This document shows positions 30,237-38,674 of a stretch of DNA of 64,000 bases, in pieces. Both the position numbers and the translations under genes were made by a program. Within the stretch, counting starts at the first letter, position 1. The number at the start of each line of letters is the position of its first letter. The stretch comes from Nioella halotolerans. GTDB taxonomy: Bacteria; Pseudomonadota; Alphaproteobacteria; Rhodobacterales; Rhodobacteraceae. The notes under the pieces are model-generated. The model did no database searches, had not been told where the DNA came from, and saw only the letters and a program-made list of their open reading frames with translations. The stretch lies in assembly GCA_003428585.1 (NCBI GenBank), contig QVQC01000029.1, forward strand, positions 1 to 64,000. The letters run 5' to 3'.

Positions 30237-32111
30237 TCAGCCTTTTTCGTGGAAATGGTCGTAGATCGTCTCGGCCAGCGCGTCGGAAATCCCGTCGACC
30301 GCCTTCAGGTCGGCCAGCCCCGCCCGCGTCACCGCCTTGGCGCTGCCGAAATGCGCCAGAAGCGCACGCTTGCGCGTCGCGCCGACGCCGGGCACGTCAT
30401 CCAGCGGCGTCGTCCCGATCGCCTTCGAGCGCTTGGCGCGGTGGGTGCCGATGGCAAAGCGGTGCGCCTCGTCGCGCAGGCGCTGTACGAAGTAAAGCAC
30501 CGGGTCGTTGTGGCGCAACGCGAAGGGCCGCGCGCCGGGGCGGTGGAACTCCTCCTTGCCGGCGTCGCGGTCGATGCCCTTGGCCACGCCGATGAAGGGC
30601 ACGTCGTCCACCCCCAGATCGGCCATGATCTCGGCCACCGCGCTGACCTGACCGGCGCCGCCGTCGATCAGCAGAAGGTCGGGCCACGCCTCGCTTTCAC
30701 GGTCGGGGTCTTCCTTCAGCAGGCGCTTGAACCGGCGGGTCAGAACCTCCTTCATCATGCCGAAATCGTCGCCGGGTGCCAGATCCTCGCCCTTGATGTT
30801 GAACTTGCGATACTGGCTCTTCAGCAGGCCCTCGCGCCCCGCCACGATCATCGCGCCGACCGCGTGCGCCCCCTGGATATGGGAGTTGTCGTAGACCTCG
30901 ATCCGTTCCGGCACCTTGTCCAGCCCGAAGGCCTCGGCCAGCCCGGTCAGCAGCTTGCCCTGGGTTGCGGCCTCGCTCATCTTGCGGGCGAGGGCTTCGC
31001 GGGCATTGCGCGCGGCCCCCTCGATCAGCTCTGCCTTCTCGCCGCGCCGGGGCACCAGCAATTCCACCTTGCGGCCGCGCTTCTCGGTCAGCGCCTCGGC
31101 CAGCAGGTCGGCGTTCTCGATCGGGTGGCTCAGCAGGATCTGCCGGGGCGGCTCCTTCTCATCGTAGAACTGGCCAAGGAAGCCTTCCAGCACCTCCGCT
31201 TCCTCCGCGCCCGACCCGGTGCGCGGGTAGAAATCGCGGTTGCCCCAGTTCTGCCCGGCGCGGATGAAGAAGACCTGCACGCAGGCCTGCCCGCCCTCCA
31301 TGTGCAGCGCCACGATATCGGCCTCGGACACGCCGCGCGGGTTGATGCCCTGCACGCCCTGCACGTTGGTCAGCGCGCGGATGCGGTCGCGCAGGGCGGC
31401 GGCGCGCTCGTATTCCATCGCCTCTGCGGCCTCCTGCATCTGGGCGGCGAGCCTTTCCTGTATCTCGGTGCTGCCGCCCGACAGGAAGCGTTCAGCCTCG
31501 CGCACCGATTGCGCGTAATCCTCCTGCGAGATCAGCCCGACGCAGGGCCCCGAACAGCGCTTGATCTGGTAAAGCAGGCAAGGCCGGCTGCGGGTCTCGA
31601 ACGTGGCGTCGGTGCAGTTGCGCAGCAGGAACACCTTTTGCAACTGGTTCAGCGTCCGGTTCACCGCGCCGGCGCTGGCGAAGGGGCCATAGTAATTGCC
31701 CTTCGCGGTCTTGGCGCCGCGATGCTTCTTGATCTGCGGGAAGGCGTGCGACCGGGTGACGAGGATATTCGGGAAGCTCTTGTCGTCGCGCAGCAGCACG
31801 TTGTAGCGCGGCTTCAATTGCTTGATGAGGTTCTGTTCCAGCAGCAGCGCCTCGGTCTCCGTGCGCGTGGTCAGGAACATCATCTCGGTCGTTTCGCGGA
31901 TCATCCGGGCGATGCGCGGGCTGTGCCCGGTCGGCTTGGCGTAGTTCGCCACACGCCGCTTGAGGTTGCGCGCCTTGCCCACGTAAAGCACCCGCGCCTG
32001 CGCATCGAGCATGCGGTAGACCCCCGGCGAGCCGTCGAGCAGCCGAAGGTAGGATGCGATCAGGGCATGGCCCGAAAGCGGCGTATCGGAGGACGTTTCA
32101 GTCATTGTCAC
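30237..32111 (-). CDS. uvrC: Excinuclease ABC subunit C
   Basis: 624 aa. GIY-YIG nuclease domain at the N-terminus ([20 protein letters not shown]), UVR motif around residue 215-250 ([20 protein letters not shown]), RNase H-like C-terminal nuclease ([43 protein letters not shown]) and tandem helix-hairpin-helix at the end ([20 protein letters not shown]). It makes both incisions in nucleotide excision repair. Its promoter must lie in the AT-rich intergenic region upstream. Confidence 0.97.
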   Translation of the reverse strand: MTMTETSSDTPLSGHALIASYLRLLDGSPGVYRMLDAQARVLYVGKARNLKRRVANYAKPTGHSPRIARMIRETTEMMFLTTRTETEALLLEQNLIKQLKPRYNVLLRDDKSFPNILVTRSHAFPQIKKHRGAKTAKGNYYGPFASAGAVNRTLNQLQKVFLLRNCTDATFETRSRPCLLYQIKRCSGPCVGLISQEDYAQSVREAERFLSGGSTEIQERLAAQMQEAAEAMEYERAAALRDRIRALTNVQGVQGINPRGVSEADIVALHMEGGQACVQVFFIRAGQNWGNRDFYPRTGSGAEEAEVLEGFLGQFYDEKEPPRQILLSHPIENADLLAEALTEKRGRKVELLVPRRGEKAELIEGAARNAREALARKMSEAATQGKLLTGLAEAFGLDKVPERIEVYDNSHIQGAHAVGAMIVAGREGLLKSQYRKFNIKGEDLAPGDDFGMMKEVLTRRFKRLLKEDPDRESEAWPDLLLIDGGAGQVSAVAEIMADLGVDDVPFIGVAKGIDRDAGKEEFHRPGARPFALRHNDPVLYFVQRLRDEAHRFAIGTHRAKRSKAIGTTPLDDVPGVGATRKRALLAHFGSAKAVTRAGLADLKAVDGISDALAETIYDHFHEKG

Positions 32112-32184
32112 GAAGGTGAATCGATTCCGTTACCGGCTGCAACGCGGAGGGGGGCGGTTCAAGCAAAACCTTGTCCACGGTTTC

Positions 32185-32193
32185 TGTGGATAA
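32185..32193 (-). promoter_or_regulatory. Perfect DnaA box
   Basis: TGTGGATAA reads TTATCCACA on the minus strand, an exact consensus DnaA box, about 75 bases upstream of uvrC. A 2-mismatch box TTGTCCACG in the opposite orientation ends 6 bases before it. Confidence 0.7.
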
Positions 32194-32252
32194 CCTTAGG
32201 GATAAAATGTTGGGAAGGCGGAATTTTCCTTGTTTTCGGCTGGCTTCCTTGC

Positions 32253-32273
32253 TTTGCCTAATTTTTAGGCAAA
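32253..32273. repeat. Perfect 9-bp inverted repeat in the AT-rich core
   Basis: TTTGCCTAA and TTAGGCAAA face each other over a TTT spacer. It could be a dimeric-protein binding site or a cruciform/terminator-like structure; minus-strand readthrough has no T-run long enough to decide. Confidence 0.7.
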
Positions 32274-32439
32274 TATTTAAGATACTGTTTTTCAATGATA
32301 TTTTTCCATCCACAGCGATCGAAGAGGCGTCTTTCACAAAAAGGTCATTTCCCTGTTACCGCCCTGTTATCAGTGGAAAAGTGTTAACGCACCCCGCTGG
32401 GAAAGGGTTAACGCCCGCCTCGATACTCCCTGAAAACCG

Positions 32440-33216
32440 CTATTCCGGACCAAGGATATCCGGCGTCTGCCACGCCAGATGCTGGCCGCCATCGACGCAG
32501 ATCAACTGCCCCGTCACACCCCGCGCGCGCTGGAAATAGCGCAGCGCCTCGACGATGCCCGCCGGGTCGGCGCCACGGCCCAGAACCGTCGCCTGCCGCT
32601 GGCGGGTGAAGTGATCCTCTGACTGGCGCGCGCCCTGCATCGTCGGCCCCGGCCCGATGGCGTTGACACGGACATGCGGCGCCAGCGCCTGCGCGGCGGT
32701 ACGGGTGAAGGCCCAAAGCCCCATCTTGGCGATCGTGTAGCTCATGAATTCCGGAGTCGGTTTCAGTACCCGCTGATCCACCATGTTGATCACCAGCCCC
32801 TGCGCCTGCGGCTCGCCGTTCTCGTCGGGCACTGCATCGGGCACCTGCGAGGCCAGCGCCTGCGTGAGCACCACCGGCGCGCGCAGGTTGGATTCAAGGT
32901 GGCGGTCCCAGCTTTCCCGTGTGCCGGAATGGATCGTGTCATACTCGAAGATCGAGGCGTTGTTGACCAGCACGGTGACAGGCTGGCCCAGCGCCGCGAC
33001 CGCGCGCGGCAGCAGCGCCTGCGCCGCGTCCTCGTCCAGAAGGTCGGCGCCAAGCGTCAGCGCCCGCCGACCCAGCGCGCGAATCTCTGCCGCCGTCGCC
33101 TCCGCCGCCTCGGCCGATCCGGCGTAATGCACCGCGACATCATGGCCATCCTCGGCCAGCGCCAGTGCCATCGCCCGGCCCAACCGCTTCGCCGCCCCGG
33201 TCACAAGTGCCGTCAT
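32440..33216 (-). CDS. SDR family oxidoreductase, pteridine-reductase-like
   Basis: 258 aa. The cofactor motif is TGAAKRLGRA (6-15) rather than TGxxxGIG, the form found in pteridine reductases and FolM-type dihydromonapterin reductases, which use NADPH. VNNASIFEYDT and the catalytic segment SYTIAKMGLWAFTR (Y-x3-K) are present, as is the C-terminal ICVDGGQHLAW. A pterin or folate substrate is therefore likely but not proven. It ends just before the AT-rich intergenic region and is 13 bases downstream of the antiporter gene. Confidence 0.85.
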   Translation of the reverse strand: MTALVTGAAKRLGRAMALALAEDGHDVAVHYAGSAEAAEATAAEIRALGRRALTLGADLLDEDAAQALLPRAVAALGQPVTVLVNNASIFEYDTIHSGTRESWDRHLESNLRAPVVLTQALASQVPDAVPDENGEPQAQGLVINMVDQRVLKPTPEFMSYTIAKMGLWAFTRTAAQALAPHVRVNAIGPGPTMQGARQSEDHFTRQRQATVLGRGADPAGIVEALRYFQRARGVTGQLICVDGGQHLAWQTPDILGPE

Positions 33217-33229
33217 GAGGATCCTCCGT

Positions 33230-34195
33230 TCAGCTCAACACCACGACCACATAGATGATGTAGAGCGCCGAAAAGACCAGCCCGACAGCGCGCCCGAAGA
33301 TCCATTTGCGATAGACGAAGGGGACCAGCAGCAGCGAGGTGGCCAACATGATCCACAGGTCGAACCGCAGAACCTCGGCCTCGACCGGGATCGGCCCGAT
33401 CAGCGACGCGACCCCGATGATGCCCAGGAGGTTGAAGATGTTGGATCCGATGACATTGCCAAGCGCAACGGCGGCATGACGGCGCAGCGCCGCCATCACC
33501 GTCGTCGCCAGTTCCGGCAGCGACGTGCCAACCGCGACAAGCGTCAGGCCAATGGCGGACTCGCTGACCCCGTAGGCCGCCGCGATCACCACCGACGCGT
33601 CGACGAGGATATTGGCGCCAAGCGGCAGGCCGATCAGGCCAAGCACAAGGAACAGGATGATCTGCCACCACGGCATGTCCGGGTCGGCGCCTTCCACATC
33701 CTCGGGGCTGTCGGCGACCTCGATCGCGGCGGCCTCGCGCTTGTGGTTGCGCGCGGCCCAGCCGGCCTCGCCCAGCATGGCGATGAGGCCCGCCAACAGG
33801 ATCAGCCCATGCCACCACGTGAACGGGCCGAAGAAGGCCAGCCCGATGAAGGCCAGCGTGGCGGAAATCATGATCACGAAATTGCGGCGGCTGTCGCATT
33901 CGCTGGTGTCCAGCCCGACAAGTAGCGCGGGAATGCCCAGAACCATCAGGATATTGGCGGTGTTCGACCCCACGACATTGCCCAGCGCCAGCCCCGGCAC
34001 CCCCCTGATGATCGCCTCGACCGAGATCAGGAGTTCCGGCGCCGAGGTGCCGAAGGCAACGATGGTCAGGCTGACGATCAGCGCCGGGATGCCCAGCCGC
34101 AGGCTGAGGTTCACCGCCCCCCGCACCAGCGTATCCCCGGCCAGCAGCAGGATCACGAGGCCGAGCCCCGCCATGAGAAACTCGGTCAGCAACAC
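33230..34195 (-). CDS. Calcium/sodium antiporter (CaCA family, YrbG-like)
   Basis: 321 aa with about 10 membrane helices in two homologous halves. The two alpha-repeat signatures are seen as AFGTSAPELLISVEAIIRGV and AVGTSLPELATTVMAALRRH (both G-T-S-x-P-E), followed by NVVGSNTANILMVLG and NVIGSNIFNLLGIIG. The central loop is acidic (SPEDVEGADPDM). It would exchange Ca2+ or K+ for Na+ in the inner membrane. Stop of the upstream zinc-ribbon gene abuts its start. Confidence 0.94.
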   Translation of the reverse strand: MLLTEFLMAGLGLVILLLAGDTLVRGAVNLSLRLGIPALIVSLTIVAFGTSAPELLISVEAIIRGVPGLALGNVVGSNTANILMVLGIPALLVGLDTSECDSRRNFVIMISATLAFIGLAFFGPFTWWHGLILLAGLIAMLGEAGWAARNHKREAAAIEVADSPEDVEGADPDMPWWQIILFLVLGLIGLPLGANILVDASVVIAAAYGVSESAIGLTLVAVGTSLPELATTVMAALRRHAAVALGNVIGSNIFNLLGIIGVASLIGPIPVEAEVLRFDLWIMLATSLLLVPFVYRKWIFGRAVGLVFSALYIIYVVVVLS

Positions 34196-34399
34196 TCAGG
34201 AACGCCCCTTGTCGCACGACGGGCACGGCCCGCCGGTCACGTTGATGCGCCCGCATTTGGGGCACGTGCGCGGCTTGGGCAGGCTACCGCGCTTGCGCCG
34301 GTCGCCAAGGCGCCTTGCCGCGCCGGGCCAGCGCAGGCGGCCGAACATGGCCAGCACCGCCATGCCGATGAGGAAGAAGGTGACGATCTTGACGATCAT
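34196..34399 (-). CDS. Small membrane protein with C-terminal zinc ribbon
   Basis: 67 aa: one N-terminal hydrophobic helix (IVKIVTFFLIGMAVLAMFG), a basic linker (RRLGDRRKRG) and a four-Cys zinc ribbon, CPKCGRINVTGGPCPSC. Conserved small proteins of this layout exist in Rhodobacterales without a known role. Placed between the S49 protease gene (2 bases upstream) and the antiporter gene (abutting), so it belongs to this operon. Confidence 0.75.
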   Translation of the reverse strand: MIVKIVTFFLIGMAVLAMFGRLRWPGAARRLGDRRKRGSLPKPRTCPKCGRINVTGGPCPSCDKGRS

Positions 34400-34400
34400 G

Positions 34401-35201
34401 TCACAGCCCGAACCGCGCCCAGGCGGCGCGATCCTCTATCTGGCCAAGCGCGTCGCCCATGACCTGCGCGCCCAGGCGCTGGAACAGGCCGCGTTTCGGG
34501 CCATGCACGGCAAAGCGGGTCTTGTCGCCGTAGAGCGCTTTCATCTTGGGCACCAAGTGGGCGATGCCATCGGCCAGCCCCAGATCGACCGCCTTCTGCC
34601 CGACCCAGAATTCGCCGGTGAACAGGTCGTCATCCGCGGCCAGCCGTGCGCCGCGCCGCGTCTTGACTTGGTCGATGAACCCCTCGTGGATCTGCCCCTG
34701 TATGGCGAGCAGGCGGGTCACGTCCTCGGCCCGTTCGGGGCGGAACGGGTCCAGCATCGACTTGTCCTTGCCGGCGGTATGCACGCGCCGTTCTATCCCG
34801 TGGCGGGTGATGAACTCATGCAGGCCGAAACTGGCCGAGATCACCCCGATCGACCCGGCGATGGAATTGCCGTCGAGCCAGATGTCATCGGCCGCGCAGG
34901 CCAGCCAGTAGCCGCCCGAGGCCGCGACATCCTCCACGAAAGCATGAACCGGCACCTCCCGCTCCTCCGCCAGCCGCCTTATGCGCGCCGCGATCAGCGA
35001 GGATTGCGCCGGCGACCCGCCGGGCGAGTTGATCGACAGCGCGATCGCCTTCGGCTTGCCCTTCCGAAAAGCCCGCTCGATCACCGGGGCGAGGGCAACA
35101 TCGTTCAGAACGCTGGCGCGCGGGCTGCTGGCGATCATGCCGTGCAGGCGGATGACCGAGATCAGTGGCGGCGACGGCAGGAAGGGGAGAAAACGGACCA
35201 T
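34401..35201 (-). CDS. S49 family serine peptidase (SohB/SppA-like)
   Basis: About 266 aa from ATG 35201 (MVRFLPFLPSPPLISVIRLH); longer frame upstream is Arg-rich and crosses the pncB leader, so I rejected it. The ClpP-like fold shows SINSPGGSPAQSSLIAARIR with the general-base Lys expected nearby, nucleophile Ser in VEDVAASGGYWLACAAD and NSIAGSIGVISASFG. Single-domain S49 proteases of this size cleave membrane or signal peptides. The usual N-terminal anchor is short or absent here. Confidence 0.88.
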   Translation of the reverse strand: MVRFLPFLPSPPLISVIRLHGMIASSPRASVLNDVALAPVIERAFRKGKPKAIALSINSPGGSPAQSSLIAARIRRLAEEREVPVHAFVEDVAASGGYWLACAADDIWLDGNSIAGSIGVISASFGLHEFITRHGIERRVHTAGKDKSMLDPFRPERAEDVTRLLAIQGQIHEGFIDQVKTRRGARLAADDDLFTGEFWVGQKAVDLGLADGIAHLVPKMKALYGDKTRFAVHGPKRGLFQRLGAQVMGDALGQIEDRAAWARFGL

Positions 35202-35381
35202 GAGACCGCATGTAGCCACGCCCCGCAGACCGGGCAAGGGACGCACCGGCAATGAAACACGGAAAGCGCGTCCTTGTGGCCGCAAGGTCTCAGGCCGGCG
35301 GGTATTCATTCTGATCAACCCGGCGCTTGCCCTGACCCCGCCCGCTTTGCTCTAAGGGCTTTTGCCAGCAGGAGAGAGCCC

Positions 35382-36674
35382 ATGGTCGACATCGCCACCC
35401 GCGTCTATAACCACAAGTGGAAGATCGACCCGATCGTCCGGTCGCTGATCGACACCGATTTCTACAAGCTGCTGATGTGCCAGTCGGTGTTCCGCAACAA
35501 GCCCGACACCACCGTCACCTTTTCCCTCATCAACCGCACCACGCGGATCAAGCTGGCCGAGCTGATCGACGAGGGCGAGCTGCGCGAACAACTGGACCAT
35601 ATCCGGTCGCTCTCGCTGGCCCGCGGCGAAAGCACCTGGATGCGGGGCAACACCTTCTATGGCAAGCGGCAGATGTTCACGCCCGAATTCATGGACTGGT
35701 TCGAGAACATGCGCCTGCCGCCTTACCACCTCGAGAAACGCGACGGGCAATACGAGTTGACCTTCGAAGGCACGTGGCCCGAGGTCATGCTGTGGGAAAT
35801 CCCCGCCTTGGCCGTGCTGATGGAACTGCGCGGGCGCGCCACGCTGGCCGATATGGGCCGGTTCGAGCTTCAGGTGCTCTACGCCCGCGCGATGACGAAG
35901 CTATGGGAAAAGGTCGAACGCCTGCGCGGCATCCCTTCCTTGCGCATCGCAGATTTCGGCACGCGGCGGCGCCATTCCTACCTGTGGCAGGATTGGTGCG
36001 TGCAGGCGATGATGGAGGGGCTGGGCGAGAAATTCGTCGGCACCTCCAACTGCCACATCGCCATGAAACGCGATATCGAGGCGATCGGCACCAACGCCCA
36101 CGAACTGCCCATGGTCTACGCCGCGCTGGCCGACACCGACGCCGAGCTTGCCCGCGCCCCCTATGACGTGCTGGCCGACTGGCACGAGGAGCATTCGGGC
36201 AACCTGCGCATCATCCTGCCCGACACCTACGGCACCGAGGGGTTCCTCGCGAATGCGCCCGACTGGCTGGCGGGCTGGACGGGCATCCGCATCGACAGCG
36301 GCGACCCCGCCAAGGGGGCCGAGATCGCGATAGACTGGTGGCGGTCACGCGGCGAGGATCCGCGCGAAAAGCTGGTCATCTTTTCCGACGGGCTGGACGT
36401 GGACAAGATCGAGGCGCTGCAGGCCCAGTTCGCGGGCCGGGTGCGGGTCAGCTTCGGCTGGGGCACGCTGCTGACCAACGATTTCCGCGGGCTGGTGCCG
36501 GGCGACGCGCTGGCGCCGTTCAGCCTGGTGTGCAAGGCTGTGGCGGCCAACGGGCGGCCCACGGTGAAGCTCTCGGACAACCCCGAGAAGGCCATGGGGC
36601 CGGAGGACGAGATTCTTCGGTACAAGCAGGTGTTCGGGGTGGGCGAGCAGGAACGGGTGGAGGTGGTGGTTTAG
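35382..36674 (+). CDS. pncB: Nicotinate phosphoribosyltransferase
   Basis: 430 aa from ATG 35382 with CAGGAGAG ahead. Segments [35 protein letters not shown] and [20 protein letters not shown] carry the substrate and phosphorylation-site His; [16 protein letters not shown] and [15 protein letters not shown] complete the PRPP fold. It makes nicotinate mononucleotide in NAD salvage. Divergent from the S49 gene. The stop overlaps the end of a small convergent ORF, the left border of the accessory patch. Confidence 0.96.
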   Translation: MVDIATRVYNHKWKIDPIVRSLIDTDFYKLLMCQSVFRNKPDTTVTFSLINRTTRIKLAELIDEGELREQLDHIRSLSLARGESTWMRGNTFYGKRQMFTPEFMDWFENMRLPPYHLEKRDGQYELTFEGTWPEVMLWEIPALAVLMELRGRATLADMGRFELQVLYARAMTKLWEKVERLRGIPSLRIADFGTRRRHSYLWQDWCVQAMMEGLGEKFVGTSNCHIAMKRDIEAIGTNAHELPMVYAALADTDAELARAPYDVLADWHEEHSGNLRIILPDTYGTEGFLANAPDWLAGWTGIRIDSGDPAKGAEIAIDWWRSRGEDPREKLVIFSDGLDVDKIEALQAQFAGRVRVSFGWGTLLTNDFRGLVPGDALAPFSLVCKAVAANGRPTVKLSDNPEKAMGPEDEILRYKQVFGVGEQERVEVVV

Positions 36675-36826
36675 TCTTTCAGCCAGTCTCGGATGACTGA
36701 TCTTGCCCAACTGCGGCGCTTAACCCTTTCTTGGCCAGAGTGACCCTTCAGGAGATCTTGCATCTTCCAAGCTTTCCAGTCGGCACGATCGGAAGCGCTA
36801 AGCGCTTTCACGTCGGACTTTTTCAT
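36671..36826 (-). CDS. Small basic ORF, 51 aa, unknown
   Basis: ATG 36826 to TAA 36671 encodes a Lys/Arg/Trp-rich peptide starting [17 protein letters not shown] and ending SVIRDWLKD. It overlaps the pncB stop by three bases, convergent. No clear Shine-Dalgarno is seen, so it is only a candidate. Its lower GC matches the two genes upstream, suggesting they arrived together. No family recognised. Confidence 0.35.
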   Translation of the reverse strand: MKKSDVKALSASDRADWKAWKMQDLLKGHSGQERVKRRSWARSVIRDWLKD

Positions 36827-36862
36827 GTCTTTAAACTGCACTTCGGCACCCCAAGGTTAGTT

Positions 36863-36880
36863 CCTCGCAGGTAAGCGAGG
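36863..36880. repeat. Hairpin between the small ORF and the membrane coil gene
   Basis: CCTCGC-aggtaa-GCGAGG, six perfect pairs. It lies in the 77-base gap; no T-tract, so terminator role is uncertain. Confidence 0.5.
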
Positions 36881-36903
36881 ATTGCGACACTTACATGACA
36901 TTT

Positions 36904-37434
36904 TCAGCCGAGTAGTGTCATCTTGTTTTTTAATCTGTCTCTTGCCCCCGTGATCAACTCCCGGGAAGAAATTGCCGTGTCTTCCATTGCTTTTAGGTGG
37001 TCAGCGATTGGACCGGCTGCCGGGTTTTCTCCCTCCTTCAAGAACTGTGCCACTAGGTCCTCTAGCTCTTCGATTAGAGTATCCAGTTCGTTAACCTGGT
37101 CTACGATTTCAGTTTCCTTCACGTCCTCTGAGATCGCTTTGTCTGTATCGCTATCAAAAACGGCGTCGGGATATCTCAAGGACAAACCACCGATTTGATC
37201 CAAAGTGATTTCCTTATCTCGATATGCGTTCACGTCCCCACGCTTGGTAGTAAGCCGCGACTCAAATCTCTGAAGAGCTCGGCGCGCAGAGTTGAGATGC
37301 GCAATGCGATCCCTTAGCCATTCCTTTTGACGCGTCTTCCTATCTTGCGTAATTCTATGTTGGGCCACTAGGAACGCGACGATTGCACCTATCAATATGG
37401 TGAGTATGCCAATCAGTAGCTCATGGTTGCTCAT
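36904..37434 (-). CDS. Membrane-anchored coiled-coil protein, unknown function
   Basis: 176 aa. Residues 6-25 (LLIGILTILIGAIVAFLVAQ) form a single N-terminal membrane helix; the rest is charged and predicted helical, with two coiled-coil stretches (QKEWLRDRIAHLNSARRALQ; EIVDQVNELDTLIEELEDLV). Start ATG 37434 overlaps the stop of the upstream RHH-like gene (ATGA), so the pair is one operon. Codon use is AT-richer than in core neighbours, pointing to horizontal acquisition. No family recognised; the layout resembles effector or scaffold proteins of small accessory modules, but that is inference. Confidence 0.75.
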   Translation of the reverse strand: MSNHELLIGILTILIGAIVAFLVAQHRITQDRKTRQKEWLRDRIAHLNSARRALQRFESRLTTKRGDVNAYRDKEITLDQIGGLSLRYPDAVFDSDTDKAISEDVKETEIVDQVNELDTLIEELEDLVAQFLKEGENPAAGPIADHLKAMEDTAISSRELITGARDRLKNKMTLLG

Positions 37435-37655
37435 GATTTGTCCTGCTCGTTACCCTCAAGGCGTTGATAGAGCAGCCCTGGATTGGCGCCATACTTTTCC
37501 AAAAAATCCGCCAAAGCCACTCGAAGCAAGACGGAACGATCGAACCTTATTGGAAGGTTAGTGCTCTTCACCCTGGCCATCCGATCAAGAAGGTCATCCA
37601 ACTCTGTGATTTGCTGATTCGGCACTCTTGAGATGACTAGCTTTCCACTGCTCAT
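37431..37655 (-). CDS. Small ribbon-helix-helix-like protein
   Basis: 74 aa. An N-terminal strand (KLVISRVPN) followed by helices ITELDDLLDRMARV and FDRSVLLRVALADFLEKYG gives the strand-helix-helix order of MetJ/Arc/CopG repressors, with RFDRSVLLRVAL as the likely second helix; the match is by eye. The gene starts 4 bases from a striking inverted repeat (37659-37675), consistent with an autoregulator. First gene of a two-gene operon with the membrane coil protein. Confidence 0.65.
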   Translation of the reverse strand: MSSGKLVISRVPNQQITELDDLLDRMARVKSTNLPIRFDRSVLLRVALADFLEKYGANPGLLYQRLEGNEQDKS

Positions 37656-37658
37656 ACC

Positions 37659-37685
37659 AGAATCCTAAGGATTCTCGTGGATTCT
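37659..37685. promoter_or_regulatory. Operator-like repeat upstream of the RHH-like gene
   Basis: AGAATCC-TAA-GGATTCT is a perfect 7-bp inverted repeat (37659-37675), and a third GGATTCT follows at 37679-37685, exactly 10 bases (one helical turn) from the second. Repeated half-sites on one DNA face next to an RHH-like gene suggest cooperative autorepression. Confidence 0.65.
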
Positions 37686-37963
37686 GCAAGAAAAAGGTGG
37701 AAGAGCTACATCTAGTATTGAAAAAAATTTTATGGGCGCTGATTGTGTTGCAGGCTTGCCTCAAGTGCCGTGCGTCTTCGCAAAGGATCTTCACAGACTC
37801 CCGCAACGCAGGTTCCCGCTGGCTTAGGTGATGCCGCGTCATGATGTGCAGAAGACTGATCTTATGAACCACGCTCCACCGACCGCCACAAATGCTTTAC
37901 CACCGTGAAGAAACTCCATAATCCCATACAAACCAAACTCTTACTGCGCCTACTCAAACCTGA
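37686..37963. other. AT-rich gap upstream of the RHH-like operon
   Basis: No supported gene; a 92-codon minus frame across 37594-37872 overlaps the operon out of frame and has no family features. Contains AT-rich promoter-like DNA near 37715-37735 (attgaaaaaaattttatggg). Confidence 0.45.
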
Positions 37964-38070
37964 TCACTGCCCCGTCTCCCCCCTCAACCGCTTCACTTCC
38001 CCCCGCGCGGTCTTGGCCTTCAACCGCCGCTCCACGCTGCCCTTGGTGAGCCGGTCGGGCGGCGTTCTCC
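37964..38070 (-). pseudogene. Decayed duplicate of the arfB 3' end
   Basis: The minus strand reads TKGSVERRLKAKTARGEVK RLRGETGQ-stop, nearly identical to the ArfB C-terminus encoded at 38675-38780 (TKGSVERRLKAKKVRGEVKR). DNA identity is about 85% over 95-100 bases, including a 25-base exact run around 38022-38046. One base is missing relative to arfB (agcc-ggtc versus gggccgggtc), shifting the frame further upstream. It has no start, so it is a gene fragment, and it forms an imperfect direct repeat with arfB around the parDE module. Confidence 0.85.
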
Positions 38071-38081
38071 GACCCGCGCCG

Positions 38082-38369
38082 TCACAGCCGCCCCACATCC
38101 ATGCTCTGGTGCAACACCCGGATTACCGTCACCGCCGCCGCGTCCTCGCGGAAGAACACCACGTGCGATCCCGCCAGCGCCCGCCGCAGGCCCGGCGCGA
38201 CGTCATCCGCCGCGCGTGACACGGTTCGCCCCTTGGCAAGCCCGACCATGCGCGCATCCAAGTCGTTCAGGTATTTGTCCGCTTGCGCCTCGCCCCATGT
38301 CTCGAACGAATACATCCATATGCCGCGCAAATCCGCCTCGGCCTCGGGCGATACGATGATGTCCTTCAC
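38082..38369 (-). CDS. parE: Type II toxin, RelE/ParE superfamily
   Basis: 95 aa from GTG 38369, overlapping the antitoxin stop (GTGA). Shows ParE fold: VSPEAEADLRGIWMYSFETW, KYLNDLDARMVGLAKGR, LRRALAGSHVVFFREDAAAV and TVIRVLHQSMD. ParE toxins poison DNA gyrase, while RelE relatives cut mRNA; ParD partner favours ParE. The toxin is downstream of its antitoxin as expected. The pair lies between arfB and a decayed arfB-end copy, and its function may be stabilisation of that insertion. Confidence 0.92.
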   Translation of the reverse strand: MKDIIVSPEAEADLRGIWMYSFETWGEAQADKYLNDLDARMVGLAKGRTVSRAADDVAPGLRRALAGSHVVFFREDAAAVTVIRVLHQSMDVGRL

Positions 38370-38623
38370 GACGCGTCGCGTTTACGCGCGTCCGCCATCC
38401 ATTCGGCCCGCCGCGCGGGCCAATCCCACGCGCGCCGCGGGCCGCTCGCCTCGCCCTCCGCGATCAAGTCCCGCAGGTGCGCCAGCTTCGCCTCTTCCTC
38501 TTCCAGCAGGCGCAGCCCGGCCCGGATCACGTCACTGGCAGAGCCATAGCGGCCTTCCTTCACCTTCTGGTCGATGAAACCGGCGAAGTGGTCGCCAAGG
38601 GAAACGGATGTGTTGCGCGGCAT
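38366..38623 (-). CDS. parD: ParD-like antitoxin (RHH)
   Basis: 85 aa. N-terminal ribbon-helix-helix: MPRNTSVSLGDHFAGFIDQK, then GRYGSASDVIRAGLRLLEEE, the classic ParD/CopG pattern. The C-terminal tail (AWDWPARRAEWMADARKRD) would bind and neutralise the toxin. Overlaps parE by 4 bases. Its operator is likely the inverted repeat 20 bases upstream. Confidence 0.93.
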   Translation of the reverse strand: MPRNTSVSLGDHFAGFIDQKVKEGRYGSASDVIRAGLRLLEEEEAKLAHLRDLIAEGEASGPRRAWDWPARRAEWMADARKRDAS

Positions 38624-38642
38624 GGGGGCCTCCGGGTGTGCT

Positions 38643-38659
38643 ATACCAAAAAGTGGTAT
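38643..38659. promoter_or_regulatory. Operator-like inverted repeat upstream of parD
   Basis: ATACCA-aaaag-TGGTAT, six perfect pairs, 20 bases upstream of the parD start and between it and the arfB stop. It fits autorepression by ParD or the ParDE complex. Confidence 0.65.
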
Positions 38660-38674
38660 TCGCGCCCGATCATG

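Larger units (their letters stand above)
32112..32439. other. AT-rich intergenic region with DnaA-box-like sites; candidate replication origin
   Basis: 328 bases without a gene, and markedly AT-rich from about 32195 to 32310 in a 65% GC setting. A perfect DnaA box (TGTGGATAA, complement of TTATCCACA) lies at 32185-32193. Weaker two-mismatch boxes lie at 32171-32179 (TTGTCCACG), 32197-32205 (TAGGGATAA), 32306-32314 (CCATCCACA) and 32372-32380 (AGTGGAAAA). A 9-bp inverted repeat flanks the AT-rich core at 32253-32273, and two GTTAACGC words lie at about 32383 and 32407. It also must hold the uvrC promoter. Function as oriC is inference. Confidence 0.45.

Noticed and set aside
29517..32261. Long + strand open frame across pgsA and uvrC
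   Set aside because: Antisense to two well-supported genes; no motifs, composition typical of a shadow frame.
37594..37872. 92-codon minus frame across the RHH operon leader
   Set aside because: Overlaps the better supported RHH-like gene and its operator in another frame; no features.
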